Positions 34,439 through 44,100 are shown, numbered from the stretch's first letter. The stretch: 53,426 nucleotides of DNA from Lachnospiraceae bacterium (GCA_029219245.1 JAQXTA010000069.1:1-53426); one strand, 5' to 3'. Notes: generated from the letters alone by a model not told the origin. Numbers and translations: made by a program.

Positions 34439-35752
34439 ATGGCATTTAATAGTGTTCATAATCTTTCCAATGTTTACAATTTTTATATGACCACCTATGC
34501 GCCGAAGTCAAGTACGTCTTATGATTCTCATAAGAAAAGCGAACTGCGCAGTGTTTACAATTCCATTGTGAAGATGAACAAAGAAGCTCCTTTGTATATT
34601 CTGGATACCAGCAAGGAGGCACAGGAATTTGCAGTCGGCATGAAAGAAAATGCCAGAGAGCTCCGTAATACGATTGCATCACTTGGTGGTCTGGACGAAG
34701 ATAAGCTTTTAAATAAGAAAGCAGCTTACTCCAGCAATGAAAATATTGTTTCGGCATCTTTTGTCGGGACAACAACCGAAGGCGTGGAGATTCCTGGTGT
34801 GGAAGTGGAAGTTTTTTCACTTGCTTCACCACAGACAAATATGGGAAAGTATCTCACGAGTGATGAAGTGGTGGGTCTTTCCGAGGATATGTATTCCTTT
34901 GATATCAGTATAGATGATTTGAATTATGAATTTCAGTTTCGAATTAATTCGGAAGATACAAACAGAGATGTACAGGAACGTTTAACCAGATTAATTAACA
35001 ATGCGAATATTGGCATTTCAGCACAGGTATTGGAAGATGAAGAAAATAAGTCCTGTATGGTACTGGAGTCCAATGCAACCGGTTTGAAAAATAATAAATC
35101 CATGATCTTCAAGGTGTCTGACCATCGCACCAGCAAGACTTCCGGTTCGGTAGATTATTTTGGTCTGGATTATGTATCGAGAGCAGCATCGAATGCACGT
35201 TTTTCGGTCAATGGAGAAGAACGAAGTGCAACCTCCAATCATTTTACGGTAGGTCATTTGTATGAGCTGACTTTGAACGGAGTCAGCAGCGAAGAAGGAG
35301 AAACGGCATCCATCGGACTCAAGACAGACGTGGAATCTCTGACGGAGAATATCAATACGTTGGTGCGCGGCTATAATTCTTTTCTGCGTGCGGCAGCAGA
35401 ATATAGTGAAAGACAACCGAAAAGCAACAGACTGGTACATGAGATGAGCAGCATTTCCCGATTGTATGCTTCGGGACTTACTTCGGCAGGTCTTAACCTG
35501 AATCTGGACGGTACTTTGGAAGTGGATGATGAAAAAATACAGAAAACCGCAATGGGGGAAGAGGCCAAAGAAGCTTTTGCTTCGATTATGGATTTTACCA
35601 ATTCTCTGGTGCGGAAGTCGAACCAGATTTCGTTGAACCCGATGAATTATGTCAATAATACGGTTGTGGCTTATAAGAATCCTGGTAAGAATTTTGCAAC
35701 ACCTTACATAACAAGTGCCTACAGCGGGATGATGTTTAACAGCTATTGTTAA
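34439..35752 (+). CDS. FliD-like flagellar filament cap protein
   Basis: A 437-residue secreted-type protein without a signal peptide, as expected for flagellar axial proteins. The C-terminal half has HAP2 features: ARFSVNGEERSATSNHFTVG, YELTLNGVS, IGLKTDVESLTENINTLVRGYNSFL. It ends LNPMNYVNNTVVAYKNPG, YITSAYSGMMFNSYC. The N-terminal half is long and less recognisable (coiled, then beta-rich around residues 115-210). SD AAAGGAGG at 34426-34433 fixes ATG 34439. It is monocistronic, with a terminator on both sides. A general surface protein of Lachnospiraceae sharing only the cap fold is the alternative. No other flagellar gene is in view. Confidence 0.6.
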   Translation: MAFNSVHNLSNVYNFYMTTYAPKSSTSYDSHKKSELRSVYNSIVKMNKEAPLYILDTSKEAQEFAVGMKENARELRNTIASLGGLDEDKLLNKKAAYSSNENIVSASFVGTTTEGVEIPGVEVEVFSLASPQTNMGKYLTSDEVVGLSEDMYSFDISIDDLNYEFQFRINSEDTNRDVQERLTRLINNANIGISAQVLEDEENKSCMVLESNATGLKNNKSMIFKVSDHRTSKTSGSVDYFGLDYVSRAASNARFSVNGEERSATSNHFTVGHLYELTLNGVSSEEGETASIGLKTDVESLTENINTLVRGYNSFLRAAAEYSERQPKSNRLVHEMSSISRLYASGLTSAGLNLNLDGTLEVDDEKIQKTAMGEEAKEAFASIMDFTNSLVRKSNQISLNPMNYVNNTVVAYKNPGKNFATPYITSAYSGMMFNSYC

Positions 35753-35760
35753 AAAAGAAT

Positions 35761-35814
35761 AAAAGCGGACGTATAGATTGCTTAAAAAAGAGCTTGTACG
35801 TTCGCTTTTGAAAA
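35761..35814 (+). terminator. Terminator after the FliD-like gene
   Basis: AAAAGCGGACGTA (35761-35773) pairs with TACGTTCGCTTTT (35797-35809), with one G-T wobble. The loop is long (23 bases) and the T-run is built into the 3' arm. Confidence 0.65.
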
Positions 35815-35851
35815 ATATAATAAAAAAATATGCTTTTTCCGGAAAAATCTG

Positions 35852-35880
35852 TTGACGAGCATAAATGGGTATGATATAGT
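35852..35880 (+). promoter_or_regulatory. Promoter of the rpmG-secE-nusG transcription unit
   Basis: TTGACG (35852-35857), 17-base spacer, TATAGT (35875-35880). Start at about 35887 gives a 93-base leader. A small AAAGA/TCTTT stem followed by T residues at 35894-35912 lies early in the leader. Confidence 0.75.
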
Positions 35881-35979
35881 ATACAAGCGAGATAAAGATT
35901 TAGGTCTTTTTTTTATGCTCAAAATTAGGGTATAAATGATAAAAATAAAAGCAAACATACACTTGGAGGTGGCAAAGAT

Positions 35980-36129
35980 ATGCGTACAAAAATTACTTTA
36001 GCATGTACAGAATGTAAACAGCGTAACTACAATACTACAAAAGATAAGAAAACTCATCCGGACAGAATGGAAACCAAGAAATATTGTAGATTCTGCAAAA
36101 CACATACATTGCACAAAGAAACCAAATAA
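35980..36129 (+). CDS. rpmG: 50S ribosomal protein L33
   Basis: A 49-residue protein starting [17 protein letters not shown] and ending [15 protein letters not shown]. Two C-x-x-C pairs form the zinc ribbon of the zinc-binding (C+) L33 type. Length is normal. SD TTGGAGGTGG lies about 8 bases upstream. It heads the secE-nusG unit as in most Firmicutes. Confidence 0.96.
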   Translation: MRTKITLACTECKQRNYNTTKDKKTHPDRMETKKYCRFCKTHTLHKETK

Positions 36130-36159
36130 TTGTTTCGTTGTTTTTGAAAGGAGTAGAGC

Positions 36160-36372
36160 ATGGGAGATTCTGCAAAAACAGAAAAGACACCGAAGCCGGT
36201 TAAATTCTGGAATGGTGTGAAATCTGAATTTAAGAAGATTACCTGGCCGGATCAGAACGACCTTCTGAAACAATCCATTGCGGTTGTCGCTATTTCGGTT
36301 GTAGTTGGAGCAATTATTACCATTCTGGATTTCGCGTTGCAGTATGGCGTTGATTTCCTGACAACATTATAG
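36160..36372 (+). CDS. secE: Preprotein translocase subunit SecE
   Basis: A 70-residue protein with a basic, proline-containing N-terminus, then FWNGVKSEFKKITWPDQNDLL, the amphipathic hinge region conserved in SecE. One membrane segment follows (VVAISVVVGAIITILDFAL). This is the short single-span Gram-positive form. It clamps SecY in the membrane. SD GAAAGGAG precedes ATG. Confidence 0.96.
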   Translation: MGDSAKTEKTPKPVKFWNGVKSEFKKITWPDQNDLLKQSIAVVAISVVVGAIITILDFALQYGVDFLTTL

Positions 36373-36388
36373 AGCGGGGGATAATCGT

Positions 36389-36904
36389 ATGGCAGAAGCA
36401 AATTGGTATGTTGTTCATACTTATTCAGGGTATGAAAATAAAGTAAAAGCCAATATTGAAAAAACAATTGAGAACAGACATCTGGAGGAAGAGATTCTGG
36501 AAGTGCGCGTCCCGATACAGGATGTGATGGAAATGAAAAACGGAGCCAGAAAAAATGTTCAGAAAAAGATGTTCCCGGGTTATGTTTTGATTAATATGGT
36601 AATGAACGATGACACATGGTATGTTGTCAGAAATACCAGAGGTGTTACCGGATTTGTCGGACCGGGAAGCAAACCGGTACCGCTTACAGAAGCTGAGATG
36701 AAACCGCTTGGAATTAAACTGGAAAATGTTTCCGTTGATTTTGCCGAGGGTGATACGATTGCTGTTGTTGCAGGTGTCTGGAAAGATACCGTTGGTGTTG
36801 TTCAGAAAATGGATTACAGCAAACAGACTGCAACCATCAACGTAGAACTGTTCGGAAGAGAAACACCGGTAGAAATCAGTTTCGCAGAAGTAAGAAGCAT
36901 GTAA
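36389..36904 (+). CDS. nusG: Transcription elongation/termination factor NusG
   Basis: A 171-residue protein with NGN domain (NWYVVHTYSGYENKVKANIE, MFPGYVLINM, WYVVRNTRGVTGFVG) and a C-terminal KOW domain (GDTIAVVAGVWKDTVGVVQ). Length and order are standard. It binds RNA polymerase and modulates pausing and termination. It lies 16 bases after secE, with SD GGGGGA. It is followed by a CCGC-UUCG-GCGG hairpin and a long leader before rplK. Confidence 0.97.
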   Translation: MAEANWYVVHTYSGYENKVKANIEKTIENRHLEEEILEVRVPIQDVMEMKNGARKNVQKKMFPGYVLINMVMNDDTWYVVRNTRGVTGFVGPGSKPVPLTEAEMKPLGIKLENVSVDFAEGDTIAVVAGVWKDTVGVVQKMDYSKQTATINVELFGRETPVEISFAEVRSM

Positions 36905-36916
36905 ATGATATTTATT

Positions 36917-37109
36917 CCGCTTCGGCGGTTTAGATATGTGTGGGAGCAGTGAGCCATGCATGGACATAATTAGGGTTGGCTGTGTGTGCTTGCGCACGAA
37001 AGACAATCATAATTATGCCCGATATAAGGCGAACGCCGTATCATGAATAAATTACCCGTAGGGGAATTTATGAATGTGCATGGCGGAAGAGCTTGCGCCC
37101 GTACCACAT
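36917..37109 (+). promoter_or_regulatory. Hairpin-rich leader between nusG and rplK
   Basis: Several stems can be drawn in this gap. CCGC-UUCG-GCGG lies at 36917-36928. A long arm pairs CATAATTA (36965-36972) with TAATTATG (37010-37017), continuing GGTTG/CAATC and capped by GTGC-TTGC-GCAC. GGC/GCC pairs at 37028-37037. ATAAATT-a-CCC pairs with GGG-g-AATTTAT at 37047-37071. ATGTG/CACAT encloses GGCG/CGCC at 37074-37109. None is followed by a clear T-run, so this looks like a protein-binding or processing leader, perhaps for L11/L1 autoregulation. Confidence 0.55.
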
Positions 37110-37128
37110 TATATTAGGAGGTGCCATT

Positions 37129-37554
37129 ATGGCAAAGAAAGTAGAAGGATATATTAAGTTACAGATCCCTGCTGGTAAAGCTACACCAGCACCACCGGTT
37201 GGTCCTGCACTTGGACAGCATGGTGTAAACATCGTTGAATTTACAAAACAGTTCAACGCTAAGACAGCCGATAAAGGTGATGTTATCATCCCGGTTGTTA
37301 TCACAGTATATGCAGACAGAAGTTTCAGTTTCGTTACAAAAACTCCGCCTGCTGCAGTTCTTTTAAAGAAAGCATGTAACATCAAATCAGGTTCTGCAAC
37401 ACCGAACAAAACAAAGGTTGCAACAATTTCCAAAGCGAAGGTTCAGGAAATTGCAGAACTTAAAATGCCTGATTTAAATGCAGCAAGCCTTGAGGCAGCT
37501 ATGAGCATGATCGCTGGTACTGCAAGAAGTATGGGCATCACAGTAGAAGAGTAA
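37129..37554 (+). CDS. rplK: 50S ribosomal protein L11
   Basis: A 141-residue protein: [31 protein letters not shown] is the conserved N-terminal domain with its proline-rich hinge, and [15 protein letters not shown] plus GTARSMGI the RNA-binding C-terminal part. ATG 37129 follows AGGAGG. L11 forms the GTPase-associated centre with 23S rRNA and binds thiopeptides. It is followed after 13 bases by rplA. Confidence 0.97.
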   Translation: MAKKVEGYIKLQIPAGKATPAPPVGPALGQHGVNIVEFTKQFNAKTADKGDVIIPVVITVYADRSFSFVTKTPPAAVLLKKACNIKSGSATPNKTKVATISKAKVQEIAELKMPDLNAASLEAAMSMIAGTARSMGITVEE

Positions 37555-37567
37555 TGGAGGAACGGAT

Positions 37568-38257
37568 ATGAAACATGGTAAGAAGTATACAGAAGCTGCT
37601 AAGCTTGTAGATCGTGCAACACAGTACGAGCCGGCAGAAGCAGTTGCATTAGTAAAAAAGACAGCTACAGCTAAATTTGATGAAACTGTAGAAGTTCATA
37701 TCAGAACAGGCTGTGATGGACGTCATGCTGAACAGCAGATTCGTGGCGCCGTTGTATTACCAAACGGTACCGGTAAGCAGGTTAAAGTTCTGGTATTCGC
37801 AAAAGGCGATAAGGTTGCTGAAGCAGAAGCAGCAGGAGCAGATTATGTAGGCGGCGATGAGCTGATTCCTAAGATTCAGAATGATGGCTGGCTGGATTTT
37901 GACGTTGTTGTTGCTACACCTGATATGATGGGTGTTGTTGGTCGTCTTGGTAAAGTTCTTGGTCCGAAAGGTTTGATGCCAAACCCGAAAGCTGGTACGG
38001 TAACAATGGACGTAACCAAAGCAGTAAACGATATCAAAGCCGGTAAGATTGAATACAGACTTGACAAAGCGAACATCATTCATGTTCCGGTAGGAAAAGT
38101 TTCTTTTGATGAAGCAAAATTACAGGAAAACTTCGATGCATTGATGGAAGCAATCGTTAAGGCAAAACCTTCAGCATTAAAAGGCCAGTATTTAAAGAGC
38201 ATTACACTTTCTACAACGATGGGCCCTGGTGTAAAGGTTAGCACAGCCAAATATTAA
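37568..38257 (+). CDS. rplA: 50S ribosomal protein L1
   Basis: A 229-residue protein of standard length. [59 protein letters not shown] and MGPGVKVST are the conserved L1 segments. It builds the L1 stalk, binds 23S rRNA, and in many bacteria represses its own rplKA message. It ends just before a strong terminator. Confidence 0.97.
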   Translation: MKHGKKYTEAAKLVDRATQYEPAEAVALVKKTATAKFDETVEVHIRTGCDGRHAEQQIRGAVVLPNGTGKQVKVLVFAKGDKVAEAEAAGADYVGGDELIPKIQNDGWLDFDVVVATPDMMGVVGRLGKVLGPKGLMPNPKAGTVTMDVTKAVNDIKAGKIEYRLDKANIIHVPVGKVSFDEAKLQENFDALMEAIVKAKPSALKGQYLKSITLSTTMGPGVKVSTAKY

Positions 38258-38271
38258 TCAGAATAAAAATG

Positions 38272-38303
38272 AGAGCACTCCCGACTATGGGGTGCTCTTT
38301 TTG
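38272..38303 (+). terminator. Rho-independent terminator after rplA
   Basis: AGAGCACTCC (38272-38281) pairs with GGGGTGCTCT (38289-38298) with one wobble, followed by five T. It separates rplKA from the CapA-family gene and from rplJL. Confidence 0.92.
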
Positions 38304-38328
38304 GTATAATGTGGTATACTGATATCTA
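38302..38328 (+). promoter_or_regulatory. Tandem extended -10 promoter elements before the CapA-family gene
   Basis: TGGTATAAT (38302-38310) and TGGTATACT (38312-38320) are two TGn-extended -10 elements in tandem, with no good -35. Starts would fall at about 38317 or 38327-38328. The second coincides with the ATG at 38328, which has no Shine-Dalgarno sequence. Confidence 0.5.
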
Positions 38329-39566
38329 TGAGTAAGCAAAGACGAAGAAAAAGAAAATCTAATTTCATATTGCCATTTTGTATTACACTGACATTTGTTG
38401 TATTATTTGGAATGTTTTTTCTGTTTTCCTATCTGTGGATAGTGACGGACACGAAACCAAAACACCGAAACTTTCAACTGACCAAGGAACAGATACCGGC
38501 GGAAGAACAAGTGCAGGAAATTATTGGACAAAACAACCGGTATGCCGATATTCTGCAGGATGAAGAATATATGGTGGAACATAACATTTATGCGAAAGAA
38601 GCAGCAGATACAGAATGTATTACCATTAGTTTTGTGGGTGATATTTTGTTTGATCCGCATTACAGCGTAATGTCTGTTCTCTTGCAAAATGGCGGAAATA
38701 TCAGTAACGGAATCAGCCCCGAGGTCATTGCGGAAATGGAAAGTGCAGATATTATGATGTTAAATAATGAATTTCCGTATACGAACCGGGGGACACCGAC
38801 AGCTGGCAAACAGTTCACCTTCCGGGCAGATCCGTCAGCAGTGGCTTATCTGGATGAATTGGGAGTTGATATCGTTTCCCTTGCAAATAATCATGCCTAT
38901 GACTATGGGGAGCAGGGCTTTTTGGATACCCTGCAGACTTTACAGGATGCCGGCATTCCCTATGTGGGCGCAGGAGTGAATGAAGAAGAGGCCATCAAGC
39001 CGGTTTACTACATAATGAACAATATGAAGATTGCTTTTATCTCAGCAACCCAGATAGAAAAAGGAGATTATCCCGATACCAAAGGTGCTACGACAGATTC
39101 GCCGGGAGTATTCCGCTGCTGGAATGTAGAAAAACTGTTGCAAGTGGTAAAAGAAGCGAAAGCGAACAGTGATTATGTAATTGTTTATGTACACTGGGGA
39201 ACGGAAAATCAGGAAAGTATAGACTGGGCACAGGAGGAACAGGCACCACAGATTGTTGCGGCAGGTGCGGATTTGATTATCGGAGACCACCCACATATTT
39301 TGCAGAAAATAGATGTGATAGATGGGGTTCCGATTATATACAGCATGGGAAATTTTTGGTTTAATTCCAAAACTATTGATACGGGCATCGTGAAAGTAAT
39401 TTTGACAGAAGAGGGATTGCAGAGCTTTCAATTCATACCATGCCTGCAAAGTGGTTGCAAAACAACCCTGTTAACCGGAACGGAAAAGGAACGGGTACTG
39501 GAAGGAATGCGTGCAATATCGGGAAATGTCCGGATTGATGCAGAGGGATATGTGACATTTCCGTAA
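38328..39566 (+). CDS. CapA-family metallophosphatase-like protein
   Basis: A 412-residue protein. A very basic start (KQRRRKRK) leads into one membrane segment (FILPFCITLTFVVLFGMFFL), so the bulk should lie outside the membrane. From about residue 100 the PgsA/CapA domain follows: ISFVGDILFDPHYS, MMLNNEFPYTNRG, ADPSAVAYLDELGVDIVSLANNHAYDYGEQGFLDTL, YVHWGTE, and GADLIIGDHPHILQ. Acidic, asparagine and histidine residues fit a metallophosphatase-like active site. The family includes poly-gamma-glutamate synthesis protein CapA, but no pgsBC genes are here, so that role is unsupported. It is inserted between rplA and rplJ. Confidence 0.88.
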   Translation: MSKQRRRKRKSNFILPFCITLTFVVLFGMFFLFSYLWIVTDTKPKHRNFQLTKEQIPAEEQVQEIIGQNNRYADILQDEEYMVEHNIYAKEAADTECITISFVGDILFDPHYSVMSVLLQNGGNISNGISPEVIAEMESADIMMLNNEFPYTNRGTPTAGKQFTFRADPSAVAYLDELGVDIVSLANNHAYDYGEQGFLDTLQTLQDAGIPYVGAGVNEEEAIKPVYYIMNNMKIAFISATQIEKGDYPDTKGATTDSPGVFRCWNVEKLLQVVKEAKANSDYVIVYVHWGTENQESIDWAQEEQAPQIVAAGADLIIGDHPHILQKIDVIDGVPIIYSMGNFWFNSKTIDTGIVKVILTEEGLQSFQFIPCLQSGCKTTLLTGTEKERVLEGMRAISGNVRIDAEGYVTFP

Positions 39567-39626
39567 TTTTTGATAAAGTGTTTTGAAAAAATAGCTTTCA
39601 AAAATAGTTTTTCTGAAAAAAAGCAG

Positions 39627-39655
39627 TTGACAGCCCGAAACCCCTGTGCTATATT
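39627..39655 (+). promoter_or_regulatory. Promoter of rplJ-rplL
   Basis: TTGACA (39627-39632), 17-base spacer, TATATT (39650-39655). Transcription would start at about 39662 and include the L10 leader. Confidence 0.8.
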
Positions 39656-39661
39656 TGATAA

Positions 39662-39778
39662 GGTTGTTATGACCATGCCGAAGACAGTAGGTGCCAGATA
39701 TGGCGTAAGAGGAGACCGCCTACCGAGGAGAAGAGTTTATGAGCAGATTCAAACCTTCCTGTCTTCAGGGAGGTTTTT
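39662..39778 (+). promoter_or_regulatory. L10 leader with attenuator hairpin
   Basis: CCGAAGACAGTAGGTGC, GTAAGAGGAGACCGCCTACCGAGG-type segments at about 39676-39730 match the conserved L10 leader, which binds the L10-(L7/L12) complex. It is followed by a terminator-like stem: AAACCTTCCTG (39751-39761) pairs with CAGGGAGGTTT (39766-39776), with a run of T. This gives the expected protein-responsive control upstream of rplJ. Confidence 0.88.
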
Positions 39779-39826
39779 CTTATATAAAACTCCTATCGGC
39801 GTAAAATCTATAAGGAGGTAAATGAA

Positions 39827-40420
39827 ATGGCAAAAGTTGAATTGAAGAAACCTATCGTAGAAGAGATTTCTGCTTCTATCAAAGATGCTCAGTCTGTTGT
39901 TCTGGTTGACTATCGTGGACTTACCGTAGAACAGGATACAGAACTGCGTAAACAGCTTCGTGAAGCAGGCATTAACTACAAGGTTTACAAAAACACAATG
40001 ATGAATTTTGCATTTAAGGGAACTGATTTTGAAGCACTTGCTCCATATCTGGAAGGACCTAGCGCAGTTGCTATTTCCACAGAGGATGCTACAGCTCCTG
40101 CAAGAGTTCTTTGCAAATTTGCTAAGACAGCAGATAAGCTTGAAATCAAAGGCGGCGTTGTAGAAGGTGTTGCATATGATGCAGCAGGAATTGAAAATAT
40201 TTCCAAGATTCCGTCCAGAGAAGAATTACTTTCCAAGTTACTGGGAAGCATTCAGTCTCCTATTACAAACTTCGCTCGTGTTATGAACCAGTTAGCAGAA
40301 AAAGGTGGCGCATCTGCAGCAGAAGCAGAAGCACCTGCAGCTGAAGCAGAAGCAGCTCCGGCTGAGGAAACTACAGAAGCAGCAGCTCCGGTTGAAGCAG
40401 AAGCTACCGCAACAGAATAA
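39827..40420 (+). CDS. rplJ: 50S ribosomal protein L10
   Basis: A 197-residue protein. KKPIVEEISASIKDAQSVVLVDYRGLTVEQ, RKQLREAGINYKVYKNT and LEGPSAVAI are conserved L10 segments; the C-terminal helix that binds L7/L12 dimers precedes residue 160. The last 35-40 residues are a low-complexity Ala/Glu/Pro tail (AEAEAPAAEAEAAPAEE and on), longer than the roughly 165-175 residues usual in the family. ATG follows AAGGAGG. Controlled by the leader above. Confidence 0.97.
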   Translation: MAKVELKKPIVEEISASIKDAQSVVLVDYRGLTVEQDTELRKQLREAGINYKVYKNTMMNFAFKGTDFEALAPYLEGPSAVAISTEDATAPARVLCKFAKTADKLEIKGGVVEGVAYDAAGIENISKIPSREELLSKLLGSIQSPITNFARVMNQLAEKGGASAAEAEAPAAEAEAAPAEETTEAAAPVEAEATATE

Positions 40421-40463
40421 CAAATAAATCAGAAAATCAAATTTTAAATGGAGGTAAATTATA

Positions 40464-40844
40464 ATGGCAAAATTATCTACTCAGGAATTAATTGATGCAA
40501 TCAAAGAGTTAACAGTATTAGAATTAAACGATTTAGTAAAAGCTTGTGAAGAAGAATTCGGTGTATCCGCAGCAGCAGGTGTTGTAGTTGCAGCAGCAGG
40601 TGCTGGTGATGCAGGCGCAGCAGCAGAAGAGAAGACTGAATTTGATGTTGAATTAACAGAAGTTGGTCCTAACAAAGTTAAAGTTATCAAAGTTGTTCGT
40701 GAAGCAACAGGTCTTGGTCTGAAAGAAGCAAAAGATTTAGTTGATTCCGCTCCTAAGACATTAAAAGAAGCAGCATCCAAAGAAGAAGCAGAAGATATCA
40801 AAGCAAAATTGGAAGCTGAAGGTGCTAAAGTTACCCTTAAATAG
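40464..40844 (+). CDS. rplL: 50S ribosomal protein L7/L12
   Basis: A 126-residue protein: [29 protein letters not shown] is the dimerisation domain, an alanine/glycine-rich hinge follows, then [44 protein letters not shown] in part is the factor-binding domain. Length is standard. The 43-base gap after rplJ carries GGAGG. It recruits EF-G and EF-Tu to the ribosome. Confidence 0.97.
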   Translation: MAKLSTQELIDAIKELTVLELNDLVKACEEEFGVSAAAGVVVAAAGAGDAGAAAEEKTEFDVELTEVGPNKVKVIKVVREATGLGLKEAKDLVDSAPKTLKEAASKEEAEDIKAKLEAEGAKVTLK

Positions 40845-40875
40845 GGTGAAAAACCGAAGAAAAACAAAAGAAAAG

Positions 40876-40903
40876 ACCGCTTGCGGGGAGACTTGCAAGC
40901 GGT
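40876..40903 (+). terminator. Partial terminator or attenuator after rplL
   Basis: ACCGCTTGC (40876-40884) pairs perfectly with GCAAGCGGT (40895-40903). The following TATTCTGTT is only weakly T-rich, so some read-through to rpoB is likely, as in other bacteria. Confidence 0.6.
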
Positions 40904-40996
40904 TATTCTGTTAGTAAAATGTTTTATTTTTTTCTGTGTTCAACACATTTTCACAATTATTTCAATAAAATTTTTCCATATTTAGAAAATTAGTCA

Positions 40997-41025
40997 TTGA
41001 CTCATCTTGTCCTTTGTAGTAGAAT
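40997..41025 (+). promoter_or_regulatory. Promoter of rpoB-rpoC
   Basis: TTGACT (40997-41002), 17-base spacer, TAGAAT (41020-41025). It lies in the 273-base gap between rplL and rpoB. Confidence 0.75.
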
Positions 41026-41117
41026 GGATGATGCACTATTGTGGTGTGGTATGCTTATTTGAAGTATAATTTCCGATAAATAGGCACTAAATCATAAAGA
41101 ACGGGGTGAAATTGTCA

Positions 41118-44100
41118 ATGGAAAAGAACAGAATACGTGCAACTGCTGCGGGCAAGAATATACGTATGACTTATGCACGACAGAAAGAGGTTCTGGAAAT
41201 GCCGAACCTGATTGAAGTTCAGAAGAACTCCTATCAGTGGTTTTTGGATGAGGGATTGAAGGAAGTCTTTGATGATATTTCTCCAATTTCAGATTACAGC
41301 GGACACTTGAGTCTGGAATTTGTAGATTTTGAATTGTGCGAAGAAGATGTTAAATATTCTATTGAAAAATGTAAAGAAAGAGATGCAACATATGCAGCAC
41401 CGCTGAAGGTAAAGGTACGTCTTATCAATAAAGAAAAAGATGAGATTACCGAGCATGAAATCTTCATGGGTGACTTGCCTCTCATGACAGAAACGGGTAC
41501 TTTCGTTATTAATGGTGCAGAACGTGTTATTGTCAGCCAGTTAGTACGTTCTCCTGGTATCTATTATGCAATCGGTCATGACAAGATCGGTAAGAAATTA
41601 TTTTCTTCTACAGTCATTCCGAATCGTGGCGCATGGTTGGAATATGAAACGGATTCCAATGATGTGTTTTATGTGCGCGTAGACAGAACCAGAAAGGTAC
41701 CGATTACCGTATTGATCAGAGCGTTGGGAGTAGGCTCTAATGATGAAATCAGAGAGCTGTTTGGTGACGAACCCAAGATTGAAGCAAGCTTTGCAAAAGA
41801 CACTTCCGAAAATTATCAGGAAGGTCTGTTAGAGTTATACAAAAAAATTCGTCCCGGCGAACCTCTTAGCGTTGAAAGTGCAGAAAGCTTAATTACTGCT
41901 ATGTTCTTTGACCCCAGACGATATGATTTGGCAAAAGTCGGTAGATATAAATTTAACAAGAAATTGATGCTTAGAAACAGAATCCGCAATCATATTCTTG
42001 CTGAGGATGCTGTGGATGGTCTGACAGGTGAGGTAATTGCCAAAGCAGGTGATAAAGTAACGGCTGAAATGGCAGATGCTATCCAGAATGCGGCAATCCC
42101 TTATGTATGGATTCAGACAGAAGAAAAGAATGTAAAAGTTCTTTCCAACATGATGGTAGACATTACGAACTATGTAGAATGTAACCCGAAGGAACTTGGT
42201 ATTACGGAACTTGTTTATTTCCCTGTATTACAGCAGATTCTGGAAGAATACAGTGAAGATCCGGAGATGCTTGCAGAAGCAATCCAGAAAAATGTACATG
42301 AACTGATTCCGAAACATATTACGAAAGAGGATATTCTTGCTTCCATTAACTATAATATTCATTTGGAATATGGCATCGGAAATGATGATGATATCGACCA
42401 TCTGGGCAACAGACGTATTCGTGCGGTAGGTGAACTGCTTCAGAACCAGTACCGTATCGGTCTGTCCAGACTGGAAAGAGTTGTTCGTGAGAGAATGACA
42501 ACACATGATGCAGAAGAAATTTCTCCGCAGGTATTGATTAATATCAAACCGGTACAGGCAGCGGTAAAAGAATTCTTTGGTTCTTCCCAGCTGTCACAGT
42601 TTATGGATCAGAACAATCCGCTTGGTGAGTTGACACATAAGAGACGTTTATCCGCACTTGGTCCTGGCGGTTTGTCAAGAGACAGAGCCGGATTCGAGGT
42701 TCGAGATGTTCATTATACTCATTATGGTAGAATGTGTCCTATTGAAACACCGGAAGGTCCTAACATCGGTTTGATTAACTCGCTTGCATCTTATGCGAGA
42801 ATTAACGAGTATGGTTTTGTGGAAGCTCCTTATCGTAAGATTGATAAGTCAGATCCGCAGAATCCCCGCGTTACGGAAGAAGTTGTTTACATGACAGCAG
42901 ATGAAGAGGATAACTATCATGTAGCACAGGCTTCTGCGCCATTAGATGAAAACGGATACTTTACACGTAATAATATATCCGGTCGTTACAGAGAGGAAAC
43001 ACAGGAATATCCGAAGACCATGTTCGACTACATGGATGTGTCTCCTAAAATGGTATTTTCCGTTGCAACAGCACTTATTCCGTTTTTACAGAATGATGAT
43101 GCCAATCGTGCGCTGATGGGTTCCAACATGCAGCGTCAGGCAGTGCCGCTTTTGTTTACGGAAGCTCCGGTTGTAGGAACCGGTATGGAACCGAAGGCAG
43201 CTGTAGACTCCGGTGTCTGTGTAGTTGCTAAGAAATCCGGTACGATTGATTATGTATCATCCAATTTGATTAAGATGACCTATGATGATGGAGAAAAAGG
43301 TGAATATCATCTGACGAAATTCTCCAGAAGCAACCAATCCAACTGCTATAATCAGAAGCCTATCGTGTTTAAGGGCAATCATGTAGCACAGGGTGAAGTT
43401 ATCGCAGATGGTCCTTCTACGGACGGCGGCGAGCTTGCACTTGGTAAGAACCCGCTTATCGGTTTTATGACATGGGAAGGCTATAACTACGAGGATGCTG
43501 TTCTTTTAAGTGAGAGACTGGTACAGGAAGATGTTTATACATCTGTCCATATAGAAGAATACGAAGCCGAGGCTCGTGACACCAAATTAGGACCGGAAGA
43601 AATCACAAGAGATGTTCCAGGTGTTGGTGATGATGCACTCAAAGATCTGGATGAAAGAGGTATTATCCGTATTGGTGCAGAGGTACGTGCAGGTGACATT
43701 CTGGTTGGTAAGGTTACTCCGAAAGGAGAAACAGAGCTGACAGCAGAAGAAAGATTGCTTCGTGCTATTTTCGGTGAAAAGGCAAGAGAAGTTCGTGATA
43801 CTTCTTTGAAAGTACCACATGGTGAATATGGTATCGTAGTAAATGCAAAAGTATTTACCAGAGAAAATGGCGATGAACTGTCTCCGGGTGTTAATCAGGC
43901 AGTCCGCATTTATATTGCACAGAAGAGAAAGATTTCCGTTGGTGATAAGATGGCCGGCCGACATGGTAACAAGGGTGTTGTTTCCCGCGTACTTCCGGTA
44001 GAAGATATGCCATATTTGCCAAACGGTCGTCCGCTTGATATTGTGTTGAATCCTTTGGGTGTACCTTCCCGTATGAACATCGGTCAGGTACTTGAAATCC

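Noticed and set aside
34446-34838. A 130-codon minus-strand frame opposite the FliD-like gene
   Set aside because: Antisense to a supported gene, low-complexity composition and no family resemblance.
36425-37006. A 193-codon frame on the minus strand opposite nusG and the rplK leader
   Set aside because: It is antisense to a clear nusG gene, is rich in Phe, His, Ile and Asn as shadow frames of AT-rich genes are, and has no ribosome binding site or known domain.
38328-39566. Poly-gamma-glutamate capsule synthesis operon
   Set aside because: Only a CapA-domain gene is present, with no PgsB/PgsC homologues beside it; the domain is widespread outside capsule synthesis.
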